Positions 1 to 9,690 of a stretch of DNA of 64,000 nt are shown piece after piece. Positions within the stretch are counted from its first letter, which is position 1, and every line of letters begins with the position of its first letter. This DNA is from Salinimicrobium tongyeongense (GTDB taxonomy: Bacteria > Bacteroidota > Bacteroidia > Flavobacteriales > Flavobacteriaceae). A program made the translations under genes and the position numbers. The stretch is taken from positions 992,001 through 1,056,000 of the forward strand of contig NZ_CP069620.1 of assembly GCF_026109735.1 (NCBI RefSeq), written 5' to 3'. The notes under the pieces were generated by a model. The model had not been told where the DNA came from. It saw only the letters and a list, made by a program, of their open reading frames with translations, and ran no database searches.

Positions 1-412
1 TACCATCTGCCTTTCCGGCCAGTTCTTTTGAAGCCATACCCATTACTTTACCCATATCCTGCATACCGCTTGCACCGGTTTGAGCAATAATCTTATCTAC
101 TTCAGCCTCTATCTCCTCTTCACTCATTTGCTCAGGAAGAAAGCCTTCTATCACCGCCGCCTGGTCCAGTTCGGGTTGAGCGAGATCATCCCTTCCCTGC
201 TCTTTATATATGGCTGCACTTTCCTTTCGTTGTTTTACAAGCCGCTGCAATAATTTTAGCTCTTCATCCTCACTTAGCCCGTCCTTGCCCGACGCATTGG
301 TGCGTGCAAGTAAAATTGCACTTTTAACCGCCCTTAAAGCCTCTAGTTTATTGCTGTCTTTCGCCCGCATGGCTTCTTTCATTTCGGCCATCACTTTGTC
401 CTGTAAACTCAT
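1..412 (-). CDS. GatB/YqeY domain protein (3' end outside window)
   Basis: The first 137 codons are present, starting at ATG 412-410; the C-terminus lies beyond the left edge. The protein begins MSLQDKVMAEMKEAMRAKD and later reads FLPEQMSEEEIEAEVDKII, typical of the YqeY family (about 150 residues), a helical domain related to the tail domain of the GatB amidotransferase subunit. The cellular role is poorly defined; a tRNA-related function is inferred only from the domain. It follows ftsZ in the same direction but is separated by a strong hairpin (485-513), so it probably has its own promoter; TATCTTCG just upstream resembles the TAnnTTTG -7 box. Confidence 0.88.
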   Translation of the reverse strand, partial: MSLQDKVMAEMKEAMRAKDSNKLEALRAVKSAILLARTNASGKDGLSEDEELKLLQRLVKQRKESAAIYKEQGRDDLAQPELDQAAVIEGFLPEQMSEEEIEAEVDKIIAQTGASGMQDMGKVMGMASKELAGKADG

Positions 413-484
413 TGTATCTGGATTTTTTATTGATCTTGCGAAGATAGCGAAATACGCCATAGCAGGGAATTACAATAAACAAAA

Positions 485-513
485 AACCCGAAGCCGGTAT
501 TGGGCTTCGGGTT
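485..513 (-). terminator. Terminator after ftsZ
   Basis: An 11-bp perfect stem (485-495 pairing with 503-513, core CCCGAAGCC/GGCTTCGGG) with a 7-nt loop, flanked by A runs on the left and T runs on the right, so it can work on both strands. It lies 20 nt beyond the ftsZ stop codon and closes the dcw transcript. Confidence 0.88.
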
Positions 514-532
514 TTTATGGTGCGGAATTTTA

Positions 533-2524
533 TTAATCCACGTTATCGTGCAGGAAAGAATTGTTCGTTCTAAACCTTATTTCATCATCATTACCTCCCC
601 CTAAACTGGTGCGTGAAAGTTTTCCTTCACCCGGCTCGCTGTGGTCAAGATCTATTCCCTGTCTTTTGTAAGCAGGCTGTCTTTCGTACTCGTCAACCTT
701 GCTCACATTATTCCTGAACTTATAATTGAACTCCTTCATCTTAGCCCTTCTTTCAGCCGATCTTTTTATAAGGCTTTCATTAATAGGAATGTTGAAAGGA
801 TCTATGTCATCTTCGGGCGCCTCCTTACTTTCTTCGGGCGCAGGGTTTCCTTTTGCAACAGGAGGCTGCACCGGTGCTGGCTCACTCTTAAGTTTTGGCT
901 CAGGTTGTTGTGGCTGGGGCCTGCTCTTCTGCACGGGCTGAGAGCTCTTCAGCATTTCTTCCACCTGCATGTAATCCTGTAGCGAATATCGGGTCACCCC
1001 ATTTTCAGTCTTTGCCTGTATCGCACTTTCCTTCTTTACAGAATTTTCTGATTCTGAATCTTCAGAAAGGCTATGTACAATCCTCTGTTGCTTCACAGGT
1101 TCTTTATGCCCGCCCTGCGAAACTTCCTGTTCAGTCTTTGGCTCCTTTTTTTCTTCGGAAGTGTTGTTCCTGGGCATGTCAAAAGTAAACATAAACTGTT
1201 GCTCCTGCGGCTCTGGCGTCACCTCTTCAGGCTCCGAAACTTCCACGTCCCTCACGCTGTCTGTAATGATAAATTCAGGTTCTTCTGCAGGCTTTACTTC
1301 CTCATACTCCACATTCATTTCCCTAACAGCGGCCGAAGGTTCATCTGTCCCGGCTTCGTTATCTATATCTTCATCGTCAAGTGAAAGCGTGTGAACTATT
1401 TTTGTTTCTTCTTTTGGTGCCGGGGCAGGCCCGTCGTATGCCGAAGAGGTTTTCTTTGGAGAAAGCTCGTGCTCTGCCCTCTGCTCATCTTCAAGCGTAT
1501 GTATGATCTTCTTGGTCTCGGTATTTACAATGTCATTTTGTTGCTCAATGTCAAAACCCGTAGCAATAATGGTTACAGAAATGGCATCGTCAAGATTTTC
1601 ATCTTCCCCAACCCCCATTATGATATTGGCACTGTGACCGGCTTCTGCCTGAATATGATCTGAAATCTCCCCAATTTCATCAATAGTAATTTCTTCGGAA
1701 CCGGAAATGATAAGCAGCAGCACATTTTTGGCACCTGTAATTTTGTTATCGTTAAGCAGCGGCGAATCCAGCGCCTTTGAAATGGCATCCTGGGCACGGT
1801 TTCCACCTGAAGCCTGCGCAGACCCCATTATGGCTGTTCCACTATTGCTAAGCACTGTCTTTGCGTCGCGCAAGTCAATATTCTGGGTATAGTGATGCGT
1901 AATTACTTCTGCTATCCCTCTCGAAGCAGTGGCCAAAACCTCATCGGCCTTGGAGAATCCGGCTTTGAATCCGAGGTTGCCATATACTTCTCTTAGTTTG
2001 TTGTTATTGATCACAATTAATGAGTCAACATGCTTCCGCAGGTTTTCTACTCCCAGCTGTGCCTGTTCATTTCTCGTTTTCCCTTCAAACAAAAAAGGAC
2101 TGGTTACGATCCCCACCGTAAGTATTCCCATATCCTTTGCCTGTTTGGCAATAATTGGCGCAGCTCCGGTACCGGTTCCACCCCCCATCCCGGCGGTGAT
2201 GAATACCATCTTGGTATTGGTGTCTAAAAGGGCTCTTATCTCGTCAAAACTTTCTTCTGCTGCTTTGCGACCGACTTCAGGATCGGCGCCTGCTCCAAGG
2301 CCTTCTGTTTCTCTTACCCCCAGCTGGATCTTGTTGGGTACAGGGCTATTGTCAAGCGCCTGTGCATCTGTATTGCAAATTACAAAATCAACTCCTTTAA
2401 TCCCCTGCTGAAACATGTGGTTGATTGCGTTGCTACCGCCTCCACCTACACCAATAACTTTTATGACGTTCGATTGATTCTTGGGGAGATCGAATGTGAT
2501 GTTTCCGAATTCTGTGCTGCTCAT
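533..2524 (-). CDS. ftsZ: Cell division protein FtsZ
   Basis: Tubulin-like GTPase that polymerises into the cytoplasmic Z-ring at midcell. The N-terminal GGGGSNA loop (27-33) and the tubulin signature GGGTGTG (114-120) are intact. The GTPase core ends near residue 330; a disordered tail of about 330 residues rich in E, P and K follows, ending in a conserved-looking peptide SFLHDNVD that probably binds FtsA or another anchor. At 663 residues it is far longer than the E. coli protein (383), which is usual for Bacteroidetes. It is the last gene of the dcw cluster, 62 nt after ftsA, and is followed by a terminator. Confidence 0.98.
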   Translation of the reverse strand: MSSTEFGNITFDLPKNQSNVIKVIGVGGGGSNAINHMFQQGIKGVDFVICNTDAQALDNSPVPNKIQLGVRETEGLGAGADPEVGRKAAEESFDEIRALLDTNTKMVFITAGMGGGTGTGAAPIIAKQAKDMGILTVGIVTSPFLFEGKTRNEQAQLGVENLRKHVDSLIVINNNKLREVYGNLGFKAGFSKADEVLATASRGIAEVITHHYTQNIDLRDAKTVLSNSGTAIMGSAQASGGNRAQDAISKALDSPLLNDNKITGAKNVLLLIISGSEEITIDEIGEISDHIQAEAGHSANIIMGVGEDENLDDAISVTIIATGFDIEQQNDIVNTETKKIIHTLEDEQRAEHELSPKKTSSAYDGPAPAPKEETKIVHTLSLDDEDIDNEAGTDEPSAAVREMNVEYEEVKPAEEPEFIITDSVRDVEVSEPEEVTPEPQEQQFMFTFDMPRNNTSEEKKEPKTEQEVSQGGHKEPVKQQRIVHSLSEDSESENSVKKESAIQAKTENGVTRYSLQDYMQVEEMLKSSQPVQKSRPQPQQPEPKLKSEPAPVQPPVAKGNPAPEESKEAPEDDIDPFNIPINESLIKRSAERRAKMKEFNYKFRNNVSKVDEYERQPAYKRQGIDLDHSEPGEGKLSRTSLGGGNDDEIRFRTNNSFLHDNVD

Positions 2525-2586
2525 AAATTCTTTTTTACTGGTTTTCTACTTCTTTTATTCTTTTTCATAGTTACTTCTTCGCCGAT

Positions 2587-3930
2587 CTACTCGGCGTTGT
2601 CTAAAAAATCCTTGAATTTTTCAAACCATTTCTCAAATATTGTTCTTCGCGGCTGGCTTACCGTTACCGGCTCTTCCCGCTCTTCTGGCTCCTCTTGTGG
2701 CACTGCGGTAGGCGTTGTTCCCGAGGCTACTTCTTCCTGCTCCTCCTCTTCGGTTACATGCTGCTTACTGTTAATCTCCAGGCTGTTTAAAACCAGCCCA
2801 ACCGCGGTGGCAAAAACAGGACTTGTGGTTTCACTGTCGCTATCTCCTGCCAGGTGCTCGTTTGGATAGCCTATACGTGTATCCATCCCGGTAATATATT
2901 CCACCAGCTGCTTAATATGCTTTAGCTGGGCACCGCCTCCTGTGAGCACGATCCCCGCAATAAGTTTCTTCTTTTGTTCCTCGTGGCCGTAGTTCTTGAT
3001 CTCCAGGTAAACCTGTTCAATGATCTCCACAACCCGTGCGTGAATGATCTTTGAAAGGTTCTTTAAAGTGATCTCCTTGGGCTCCCTGCCTCTCAATCCG
3101 GGGATAGAAACGATCTCGTTATCTTTATTTTCCCCCGGCCAGGCCGAACCGAATTTCACCTTTAGCAATTCTGCCTGTTTTTCAATAATTGAACAGCCTT
3201 CCTTAATATCTTCAGTAATAACCCCACCTCCAAAAGGGATCACCGCGGTATGCCTTATTATTCCGTCTTTAAAAATGGCAAGATCTGTAGTTCCGCCACC
3301 TATATCGACCAAAGCCACACCGGCTTCTTTTTCTTCCTGACTTAATACTGCATTCGCCGATGCCAAAGGCTCCAGGGTCACAGCCGAAAGCTCAAGCCCC
3401 GAACTCTTCACACACCTGCCTACATTTCGTATAGACGATACCTGGCCAACTACCACGTGAAAATTGGCTTCCAACCTTCCGCCGTACATGCCAATGGGTT
3501 CCTTGATTTCTGCCTGCCCGTCAACTTTAAATTCCTGCGGAAGTACATGAATGATCTCTTCTCCCGGAAGCATCACCAGCTTATGCACCTGGTTACATAA
3601 AGTTTCTATATCTGTAGCGTCTATCACCTCATCGGGGTTGGGACGCGTAATGTAATCGCTGTGTTGTAAACTGCGAATGTGCTGGCCGGCAATGCCTACC
3701 ACCACATCTTTTATTTTCATGCCGCTATCGGCCTCTGCTTCCTGTATGGCCTGCTGGATAGATTGTATAGTCTGGGTAATGTTATTAACAACCCCCCTGT
3801 GAACCCCAAGGCTCTTTGCCTTGCCTATACCAATGATCTCCATTTTACCGTAATCGTTCTTACGGCCAATCATGGCTACAATCTTAGTAGTACCAATGTC
3901 TAATCCTACTGCGATGTCGTTCTGTTCCAT
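2587..3930 (-). CDS. ftsA: Cell division protein FtsA
   Basis: Actin-family ATPase that tethers FtsZ to the inner membrane and recruits the divisome. The phosphate-1 motif GLDIGTTKIVAMIG is at residues 9-22, and DIGGGTTDLAIF and VLTGGGAQLKHI follow further on. After an acidic linker (TEEEEQEEVASG) the C-terminus RTIFEKWFEKFKDFLDN forms the expected amphipathic membrane-targeting helix. The length of 447 aa is slightly above the family norm because of the linker. It sits 3 nt after ftsQ and 62 nt before ftsZ, the canonical order. Confidence 0.97.
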   Translation of the reverse strand: MEQNDIAVGLDIGTTKIVAMIGRKNDYGKMEIIGIGKAKSLGVHRGVVNNITQTIQSIQQAIQEAEADSGMKIKDVVVGIAGQHIRSLQHSDYITRPNPDEVIDATDIETLCNQVHKLVMLPGEEIIHVLPQEFKVDGQAEIKEPIGMYGGRLEANFHVVVGQVSSIRNVGRCVKSSGLELSAVTLEPLASANAVLSQEEKEAGVALVDIGGGTTDLAIFKDGIIRHTAVIPFGGGVITEDIKEGCSIIEKQAELLKVKFGSAWPGENKDNEIVSIPGLRGREPKEITLKNLSKIIHARVVEIIEQVYLEIKNYGHEEQKKKLIAGIVLTGGGAQLKHIKQLVEYITGMDTRIGYPNEHLAGDSDSETTSPVFATAVGLVLNSLEINSKQHVTEEEEQEEVASGTTPTAVPQEEPEEREEPVTVSQPRRTIFEKWFEKFKDFLDNAE

Positions 3931-3933
3931 ACC

Positions 3934-4653
3934 TTACTTTTTAGTGCATACAACCTGATTCCCAAATTGTAGGTCCACTTTTTTATATGCGTCAAGCTTT
4001 TTATCTTTTAGCGCCTTTTGATAAAAAGCTTTAAAATTTTTAAACTTCAGTTCAATATCCTTCACCTCACCAAATACCACCGCAAAATCGAGTTGCCTTA
4101 GGTAGAGTTCGTACTTCCCGTTAGGCTGGCGGTTAATACCAGTTACGTGCCGGGTAAGAAACTCATCTTCATTTATAAAAGCCATAAGCGGGTGCAATTC
4201 CTTGAGCTGCTCCTCCTTTACCCCTGTCACCAGCGGCACCCTGGCCGAATGATACTGTGATAGCGGCATCATCAAGCCCTGCCTGTCCAGGTAGAAGGGC
4301 GCACTGGCCATCACGCGGGCCAAAGGTTGCCTTTGGGTGATGCTTGCCCCCATCTTTCCGTCAACAGTGAGAAACACTTCAGCATTCTCCACCATGTCAT
4401 GCGATTCAAGCAAAGCCTCCACCCTACTCAAATCTAAAGTTTCTTTACCTATACTTCTGGGTCTCACCTCATTTTGTATTAACAATTTATTAACCGCTTC
4501 TTCAGTGAGATACAGATTTTCGCTGTTCGTAAAATGCAGATTAACTTCGGAAAGAACCCGTGCGTGATTGCGCTTTTCGGCGAATGCAAATAAAAAGAAC
4601 ACTACGCCAATGAGCAAGAATGTTTTTATGTAATTCCAATTAATTTTCACCAC
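3934..4653 (-). CDS. ftsQ: Cell division protein FtsQ
   Basis: Bitopic divisome protein: a short cytoplasmic N-terminus, one membrane segment (about residues 10-26, TFLLIGVVFFLFAFA) and a periplasmic POTRA-type region. Sequence conservation is low, as usual for this family; the call rests on the segment NLHFTNSENLYLTEEAVNKLL and on its place between murC and ftsA. The start overlaps the 3' end of murC by 14 nt, suggesting translational coupling. It probably bridges the septal peptidoglycan synthases (FtsW/FtsI) and the Z-ring. Confidence 0.9.
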   Translation of the reverse strand: MVKINWNYIKTFLLIGVVFFLFAFAEKRNHARVLSEVNLHFTNSENLYLTEEAVNKLLIQNEVRPRSIGKETLDLSRVEALLESHDMVENAEVFLTVDGKMGASITQRQPLARVMASAPFYLDRQGLMMPLSQYHSARVPLVTGVKEEQLKELHPLMAFINEDEFLTRHVTGINRQPNGKYELYLRQLDFAVVFGEVKDIELKFKNFKAFYQKALKDKKLDAYKKVDLQFGNQVVCTKK

Positions 4654-5994
4654 TCAGTTCTTTACGTATTTTCCCTACTTCTTCCCCTATATCACCGGCT
4701 CCCATAAGCACCACTACCTCAGCTTTTTTAGCTTTGATTACTTCGGAAAGATCCTTCTTTTGAACCAACTCTTTTTTGTCATTGTTGACCATTTTCAGAA
4801 GCCATTTTGAAGAAATTCCTTCAATGGGCTTCTCCCTGGCCGGGTAAATATCCATCAGCAGCAGCTCATCAAAGAGACTAAGGCTGTTTGCAAAGCCTTC
4901 AGCAAAATCTCTGGTACGACTAAAGAGGTGTGGCTGAAATATCGCTAAAATGCGCTTTCCCGGGTGCATTTCCCGCACTGCCTGGTGCACTGCAGCGATC
5001 TCGGCCGGGTGATGTGCATAATCATCAATTACTACCAGGTCGTCTCGCTTAATCCTGTATGAAAAACGCCTGTGCACACCTTTAAAAGTAGCCAAAGCTT
5101 TGGCAAGGATCTCGGGGGGGCACCAAATTCCATTGCCATGGCTAAAGCTGTAACTGCATTTTGTAAATTATGTTTTCCCGGAAGGCTCAATTCAAAGCCT
5201 GGGTAGGTTTTCTCTTTTGTCCTTAAATCGAACTGATAAGTGCCATTTTTGACACCCACGTTCACCGCCGAAATATCGGCATCATCATTTACGCCTACAG
5301 ATGTTCCGTTTAGTGGCAGGCCGTTGGCAAAAAACAACTTCCCGTCTTTTGGTACCAGGGCCGCAAACGCGTGAAAAGACTCTTTTATCTGGGCATCTTC
5401 CCCGTAAATATCGAGATGATCGGCATCCATCGAGGTAATGGCCGCAAGGTTGGGCGAAAGCTGCAAAAAAGACCTGTCAAACTCGTCGGCTTCCACAACC
5501 ATTGCGCTGTCACCATCCAGAATGAGGTTAGAATGATAATTTTCGGCTATACCTCCCAAAAATGCCGTTATCGAGCTGCCTGTTTCCTTTAATAAATGCG
5601 CCAACATACTGCTGGTAGTGGTTTTACCATGAGTTCCGGCAACAGCAAGCGTAAAATGCCCTTTAGTGAGGTTGCCAAGTACCACCGCACGTTTTTCCAT
5701 GGTATAACCATCGGCTGCGAAGTGCAGGTATTGTGCATGATCTAGCGGAATAGCCGGCGTATAAACGATAAGTGATTGTTTATCTTCTAAAATGGCATCT
5801 GGAAGGTCTTCTACTTTGGGGGAAGTGATCACTTCTATACCCTCTTTTTGAAGCTCTCGGGTAAGCTGTGTTTCAGTTTTATCAAACCCTGAAACATTTT
5901 TACCCCGGGCACTAAAATACCGGGCGAGGGCACTCATCCCGATCCCGCCGATGCCTATAAAATAAATGTTTTGTATGTTGTCGTAGTGCCCCAT
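4640..5994 (-). CDS. murC: UDP-N-acetylmuramate-L-alanine ligase MurC, frameshifted
   Basis: ATP-dependent cytoplasmic ligase adding L-Ala to UDP-MurNAc. The N-terminal part (5994 to about 5120) has the dinucleotide-like GIGGIGMSALA (14-24) and the P-loop AGTHGKTTT (119-127); the C-terminal Mur ligase domain (to 4640) continues in another frame with VIDDYAHHPAEI. The break is at a run of seven G (5114-5120, C on the coding strand): one extra C would restore ALA-TFKGVHRRFSYR and give a 451-aa protein of normal length. Because the gene is essential and its neighbours are intact, a sequencing or assembly error is more likely than a real pseudogene. The start touches the murG stop. Confidence 0.9.
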
Positions 5995-7098
5995 TTATGG
6001 CCAGGTTGTCAATAATTTTTCAACTTCATTTACAATATTTGCCGTAGCATTCGGCTTTTCCAGCTTTTTGATGTTCTTTCCTAAGTTTTGCATCTTTTCA
6101 TCTGACTCCACCAGCGGAAAAAAGATCGACCTGAACCCCTGCTCCAGGTGGCTTTCAGAAAGAACCACCGCCGCATCTTTTTCGGCTACTGCCATGGCAT
6201 TCTTGGTTTGATGGTCTTCGGCCACATTTGGTGAAGGGATAAATACCACCGGCTTCCCTACAATACATAGTTCAGACACCGTACCGGCACCTGCGCGTGA
6301 GATGATCACATCTGCCGCGGCGTAAGCCAGGTCCATCCTCTTTAAAAAGGCAAAAGTCTGAATGTTTTCCAGCTCGGCATATTTGCTGTATTCTTCGAAA
6401 TATAAGGTCCCGGTTTGCCACAATACCTGCAGCTTGTGTTTTTCGAATTCCTTCAGGTTATCTTCTACCAGCTGATTTATCTTTCTTGCACCCAGGCTTC
6501 CTCCCAGAACCAGCACGGTCTTCATGGCAGGGTCAATTCCGAAGAAATCCTGAGCTTCTTTCCTCTTTTCATCCACCTTCAGCAGATCCTGGCGTACAGG
6601 ATTTCCGGTTAGCACGATCTTTTCTTCGGGGAAGAACCTTCCCATATCGGGATAAGCAGTGCAAATGGTATTGGCTCCTTTTGCCAAAAGTTTATTGGTG
6701 ATGCCGGGATAGGAGTTCTGTTCCTGTATCAATGTGGGAATATCTTCCCGGTTGGCCATCTGCAATAATGGCCCGCTGGCAAAACCGCCGGTGCCAATCA
6801 CAACATTAGGCTTAAATCTTTTTATAATATCACGCGCCTTCCAAAGGCTTTTTACAAGCTTTACAGGGAAAAGCAGGTTTTTGGCGGTGATGCGGCGTTG
6901 AAAACCACTTATCCAAAGGCCTTCAATCTCATAGCCTGCTTCGGGTACTTTTTGCATTTCCATTTTATCCTGCGCCCCCACAAAAAGGATCTCACAGGAG
7001 GGATACCGCAACCTGAGTTCATTGGCAATAGAAATTGCCGGAAATATATGTCCTCCCGTACCGCCACCCGATATGATCACTCTCAACTGATTTTTCAT
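5995..7098 (-). CDS. murG: UDP-GlcNAc:lipid I N-acetylglucosaminyltransferase MurG
   Basis: Peripheral inner-membrane GT28 glycosyltransferase that converts lipid I to lipid II. The glycine-rich membrane/acceptor loop [11 protein letters not shown] (11-21), the second loop GGSLGAR and the C-terminal donor-site region ([12 protein letters not shown], then [14 protein letters not shown]) are all present in order. The 367-aa length is normal. Its ATG overlaps the ftsW stop (ATGA, 7095-7098), so the two are translationally coupled, and murC follows directly. Confidence 0.97.
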   Translation of the reverse strand: MKNQLRVIISGGGTGGHIFPAISIANELRLRYPSCEILFVGAQDKMEMQKVPEAGYEIEGLWISGFQRRITAKNLLFPVKLVKSLWKARDIIKRFKPNVVIGTGGFASGPLLQMANREDIPTLIQEQNSYPGITNKLLAKGANTICTAYPDMGRFFPEEKIVLTGNPVRQDLLKVDEKRKEAQDFFGIDPAMKTVLVLGGSLGARKINQLVEDNLKEFEKHKLQVLWQTGTLYFEEYSKYAELENIQTFAFLKRMDLAYAAADVIISRAGAGTVSELCIVGKPVVFIPSPNVAEDHQTKNAMAVAEKDAAVVLSESHLEQGFRSIFFPLVESDEKMQNLGKNIKKLEKPNATANIVNEVEKLLTTWP

Positions 7099-8303
7099 AT
7101 TGCCTCACTTAATATTTCCAACGGATTGTCTTCATCCGTTTTTGTTTCGTCTTCTATTTGTTGCAGTTCTTCTTCCCGCTTGGCGCTCACGCTCAACACC
7201 ATTCCCAGCGCAAGGCAGGTCATCCAGATTGAAGAACCCCCGCTGCTTATAAGCGGCAGGGTTTGGCCGGTTACGGGAAATAATTCTACGGCAACGGCCA
7301 TATTCACCAGCGCCTGAAAAACAATGGGCAGGCCTACGCCTATCACCAGTAATTTCCCGAACACCGTATTGGCTTTTGTAGCCACAATAATTATTCTAAA
7401 AAAGAGCAGCAAATAGGCAAACATGACCCCTATGCCCCCAATCAATCCCATTTCTTCAACAATAATGGCGTAAATAAAGTCTGAAGATGACTGCGGAAGA
7501 AAATTCCGCTGTACGCTTTTTCCAATTCCCTGGCCGGTCACCCCCCCACTGGCAATGGCGATTTTTGCCTTTTCAATCTGGTAATCGGCTTCAGTAACCT
7601 CGTCATTGGTGAAATTTTCGATTCGGCTTATCCAGGTATCAACCCGGTTTGGGAATAGCCCCGGAAAAGCCTTTGCTGTTAACATAAATATTCCCAGCAC
7701 CACAATCCCCGCACCTATAATGCCCAGCAGGTACTTCCAGGGGTAACCACCAATAAAAGTGACCAGCAGCACCATTAGAAATAATATGGCGGTGGTTGAA
7801 AAGTTAGCCGGCAAAATAAGGCCCATCACCACGGCAACGGGTAACCAAAGCGGAAGTATGGTCTGTTTAAAAGTGTAAGTTTTATCTTTCACTTTTGCCA
7901 TGTACTTGGCCACGTAGGTCAACAATACTACCGAGGCCAGGGTTGAAGGCTGAAAGGTCTTGTTGAGAATGGGGATATTGATCCACCGGCTGGCATTGGC
8001 ACCATCTATCACTACCCCCTGTGATACTGTGAACAACAGCAGGAGAATTAAAAGCGGAAGCGTAATGATTGACAGCCCTACAAAGTAATGATAAGGCACT
8101 TTATGCACAAAGAACATAATGACAAAACCAAGGAAAAGATGGATAAAATGGCTCACCAGGTAAGGCAGCGTACTGCCGTCGCCATAAAGGTAAGCCAGGT
8201 TGCTACTGGCACTGTACACCGGCAAAAACGAAAAAATCGCCAGTAGTGCAGCCGCAGCCCAGATAGTTTTATCTCCTTTTACCCTTGAAAAAAATCCTGT
8301 CAT
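7095..8303 (-). CDS. ftsW: Lipid II polymerase / division protein FtsW
   Basis: SEDS-family polytopic membrane glycosyltransferase polymerising lipid II with its partner FtsI. About ten hydrophobic segments are visible; the signature loop with [30 protein letters not shown] and the C-terminal [14 protein letters not shown] motif are intact. RodA is the only close alternative, but the place inside the dcw cluster between murD and murG points to FtsW. The C-terminal cytoplasmic tail is acidic. It starts at ATG 8303, 25 nt after murD. Confidence 0.96.
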   Translation of the reverse strand: MTGFFSRVKGDKTIWAAAALLAIFSFLPVYSASSNLAYLYGDGSTLPYLVSHFIHLFLGFVIMFFVHKVPYHYFVGLSIITLPLLILLLLFTVSQGVVIDGANASRWINIPILNKTFQPSTLASVVLLTYVAKYMAKVKDKTYTFKQTILPLWLPVAVVMGLILPANFSTTAILFLMVLLVTFIGGYPWKYLLGIIGAGIVVLGIFMLTAKAFPGLFPNRVDTWISRIENFTNDEVTEADYQIEKAKIAIASGGVTGQGIGKSVQRNFLPQSSSDFIYAIIVEEMGLIGGIGVMFAYLLLFFRIIIVATKANTVFGKLLVIGVGLPIVFQALVNMAVAVELFPVTGQTLPLISSGGSSIWMTCLALGMVLSVSAKREEELQQIEDETKTDEDNPLEILSEAI

Positions 8304-8328
8304 TATCCCCTTTTTGACACTTCTGTTT

Positions 8329-9690
8329 TTATAAATTTCTTACGGCTTCTTTAAATTGCCGCCCCCTGTCTTCATAATTCTGAAAAAGATCAAAGCTTGC
8401 ACAGGCCGGTGAAAGCAGTACGGTATCCCCTTTTTCTGCCAGTTTATAAGCCTGCTGCACGGCATCTTCCATAGAGCGGGTCTCTACGATAAGGTCTACG
8501 CAATTCCCAAATGCATTCAATATGGGTTCATTGTTAACTCCAAGGCAAACAATGGCTTTTACTTTTTCGTTCACCAATGGGAGCAATTCGGCATATTCGT
8601 TGCCTTTGTCTACCCCTCCAACAATCCAGATAGTCTCAGATTCCATGCTTTCCAGCGCATAGTATGTGGCATTGACATTTGTAGCCTTAGAGTCATTAAT
8701 ATACTGCACGTTATTTATTTTGAGCACTTTTTCAAGGCGGTGTTCCACCCCCTGAAAACTCTCCATGCTCTGTCTTATGGTCTCTTTTCTAATGCGTAGT
8801 AATTGTGCAACGGTCGCTGCTGCCATCGCATTCTTGGCATTATGCTTTCCCTCTATGGTTAATTTGGATGTTGACATGGTCATTTCTGAATTATCTGTAC
8901 GAATAATAAGTTGTTCATCTTTTATAAAAGCTCCTTTCTCGAGTTCCTCCCGGAGTGAAAAAGGCAATTTTTGAGATAGTATCGGGTTTTCCTGAAGCCA
9001 TTTCATGATCACAGGATCATCTGCGTCATAAATGAAATAGTCTTTTTCTGTCTGGTTTTTAACAATCCTGAACTTACTGGCAATATACTGGTTGAAATCG
9101 TGCCGGTAACGGTCAAGGTGATCGGGTGTGATATTGGTTAATACTGCTATGTGCGGATTAAAATCTTCAATCCCGTCAAGCTGAAAACTGCTAAGCTCAA
9201 GCACATAGTGATCTGCGTCGGTTTCGGCGACCTGCTTGGCAAAGCTCTGGCCTACATTGCCAGCCATTCCCACGTTTAGCCCGCCATTCTTCAAAAGGTG
9301 ATGGGTGAGCTTGGTAGTGGTGGTCTTGCCATTACTGCCGGTTATTCCCACCAAAACGGCATTGGTATAGCTGTAGGCAAACTCGATTTCAGAAATTACT
9401 GGAATGCCCTCTCCTCTAAGCCTGCTCACCAGCGGCGCATCATCGGGAATCCCCGGACTTTTCATTACCAGGTGCGCTTCAAATATTTTTTCTTCGGAAT
9501 GCTGCCCTTCTTCCCACTCAATTTCATGTTCCTCCAGCTGGGCTTTAAAGTTATCCCTGATCCTGCCTTTGTCTGAAACAAATACGCGGAAGCCTTCTTT
9601 CTCTCCAAGAATGGCCGTGCCCACACCGCTTTCGCCTGCGCCAAGAATGACCAGTAGATTGCGTTCTTTATTATTTGCTCCTGTAGACAT
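8329..9690 (-). CDS. murD: UDP-N-acetylmuramoylalanine-D-glutamate ligase MurD
   Basis: Cytoplasmic Mur ligase adding D-Glu to UDP-MurNAc-L-Ala. The N-terminal LGAGESGVG nucleotide-like loop (16-24), the ATP-binding GITGSNGKTTTT (115-126), the central TNITPDHLDRY and the C-terminal NDSKATN and LLSPACASFDLF motifs of MurD are all seen. The length of 453 aa is normal. The ATG overlaps the mraY stop by one base (TAATG at 9690), indicating coupled translation. Confidence 0.97.
   Translation of the reverse strand: MSTGANNKERNLLVILGAGESGVGTAILGEKEGFRVFVSDKGRIRDNFKAQLEEHEIEWEEGQHSEEKIFEAHLVMKSPGIPDDAPLVSRLRGEGIPVISEIEFAYSYTNAVLVGITGSNGKTTTTKLTHHLLKNGGLNVGMAGNVGQSFAKQVAETDADHYVLELSSFQLDGIEDFNPHIAVLTNITPDHLDRYRHDFNQYIASKFRIVKNQTEKDYFIYDADDPVIMKWLQENPILSQKLPFSLREELEKGAFIKDEQLIIRTDNSEMTMSTSKLTIEGKHNAKNAMAAATVAQLLRIRKETIRQSMESFQGVEHRLEKVLKINNVQYINDSKATNVNATYYALESMESETIWIVGGVDKGNEYAELLPLVNEKVKAIVCLGVNNEPILNAFGNCVDLIVETRSMEDAVQQAYKLAEKGDTVLLSPACASFDLFQNYEDRGRQFKEAVRNL

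Noticed and set aside
5032-5095. Two separate genes in place of murC
   Set aside because: The two frames carry consecutive parts of a single MurC domain order and meet at a homopolymer; a split MurC is not known.
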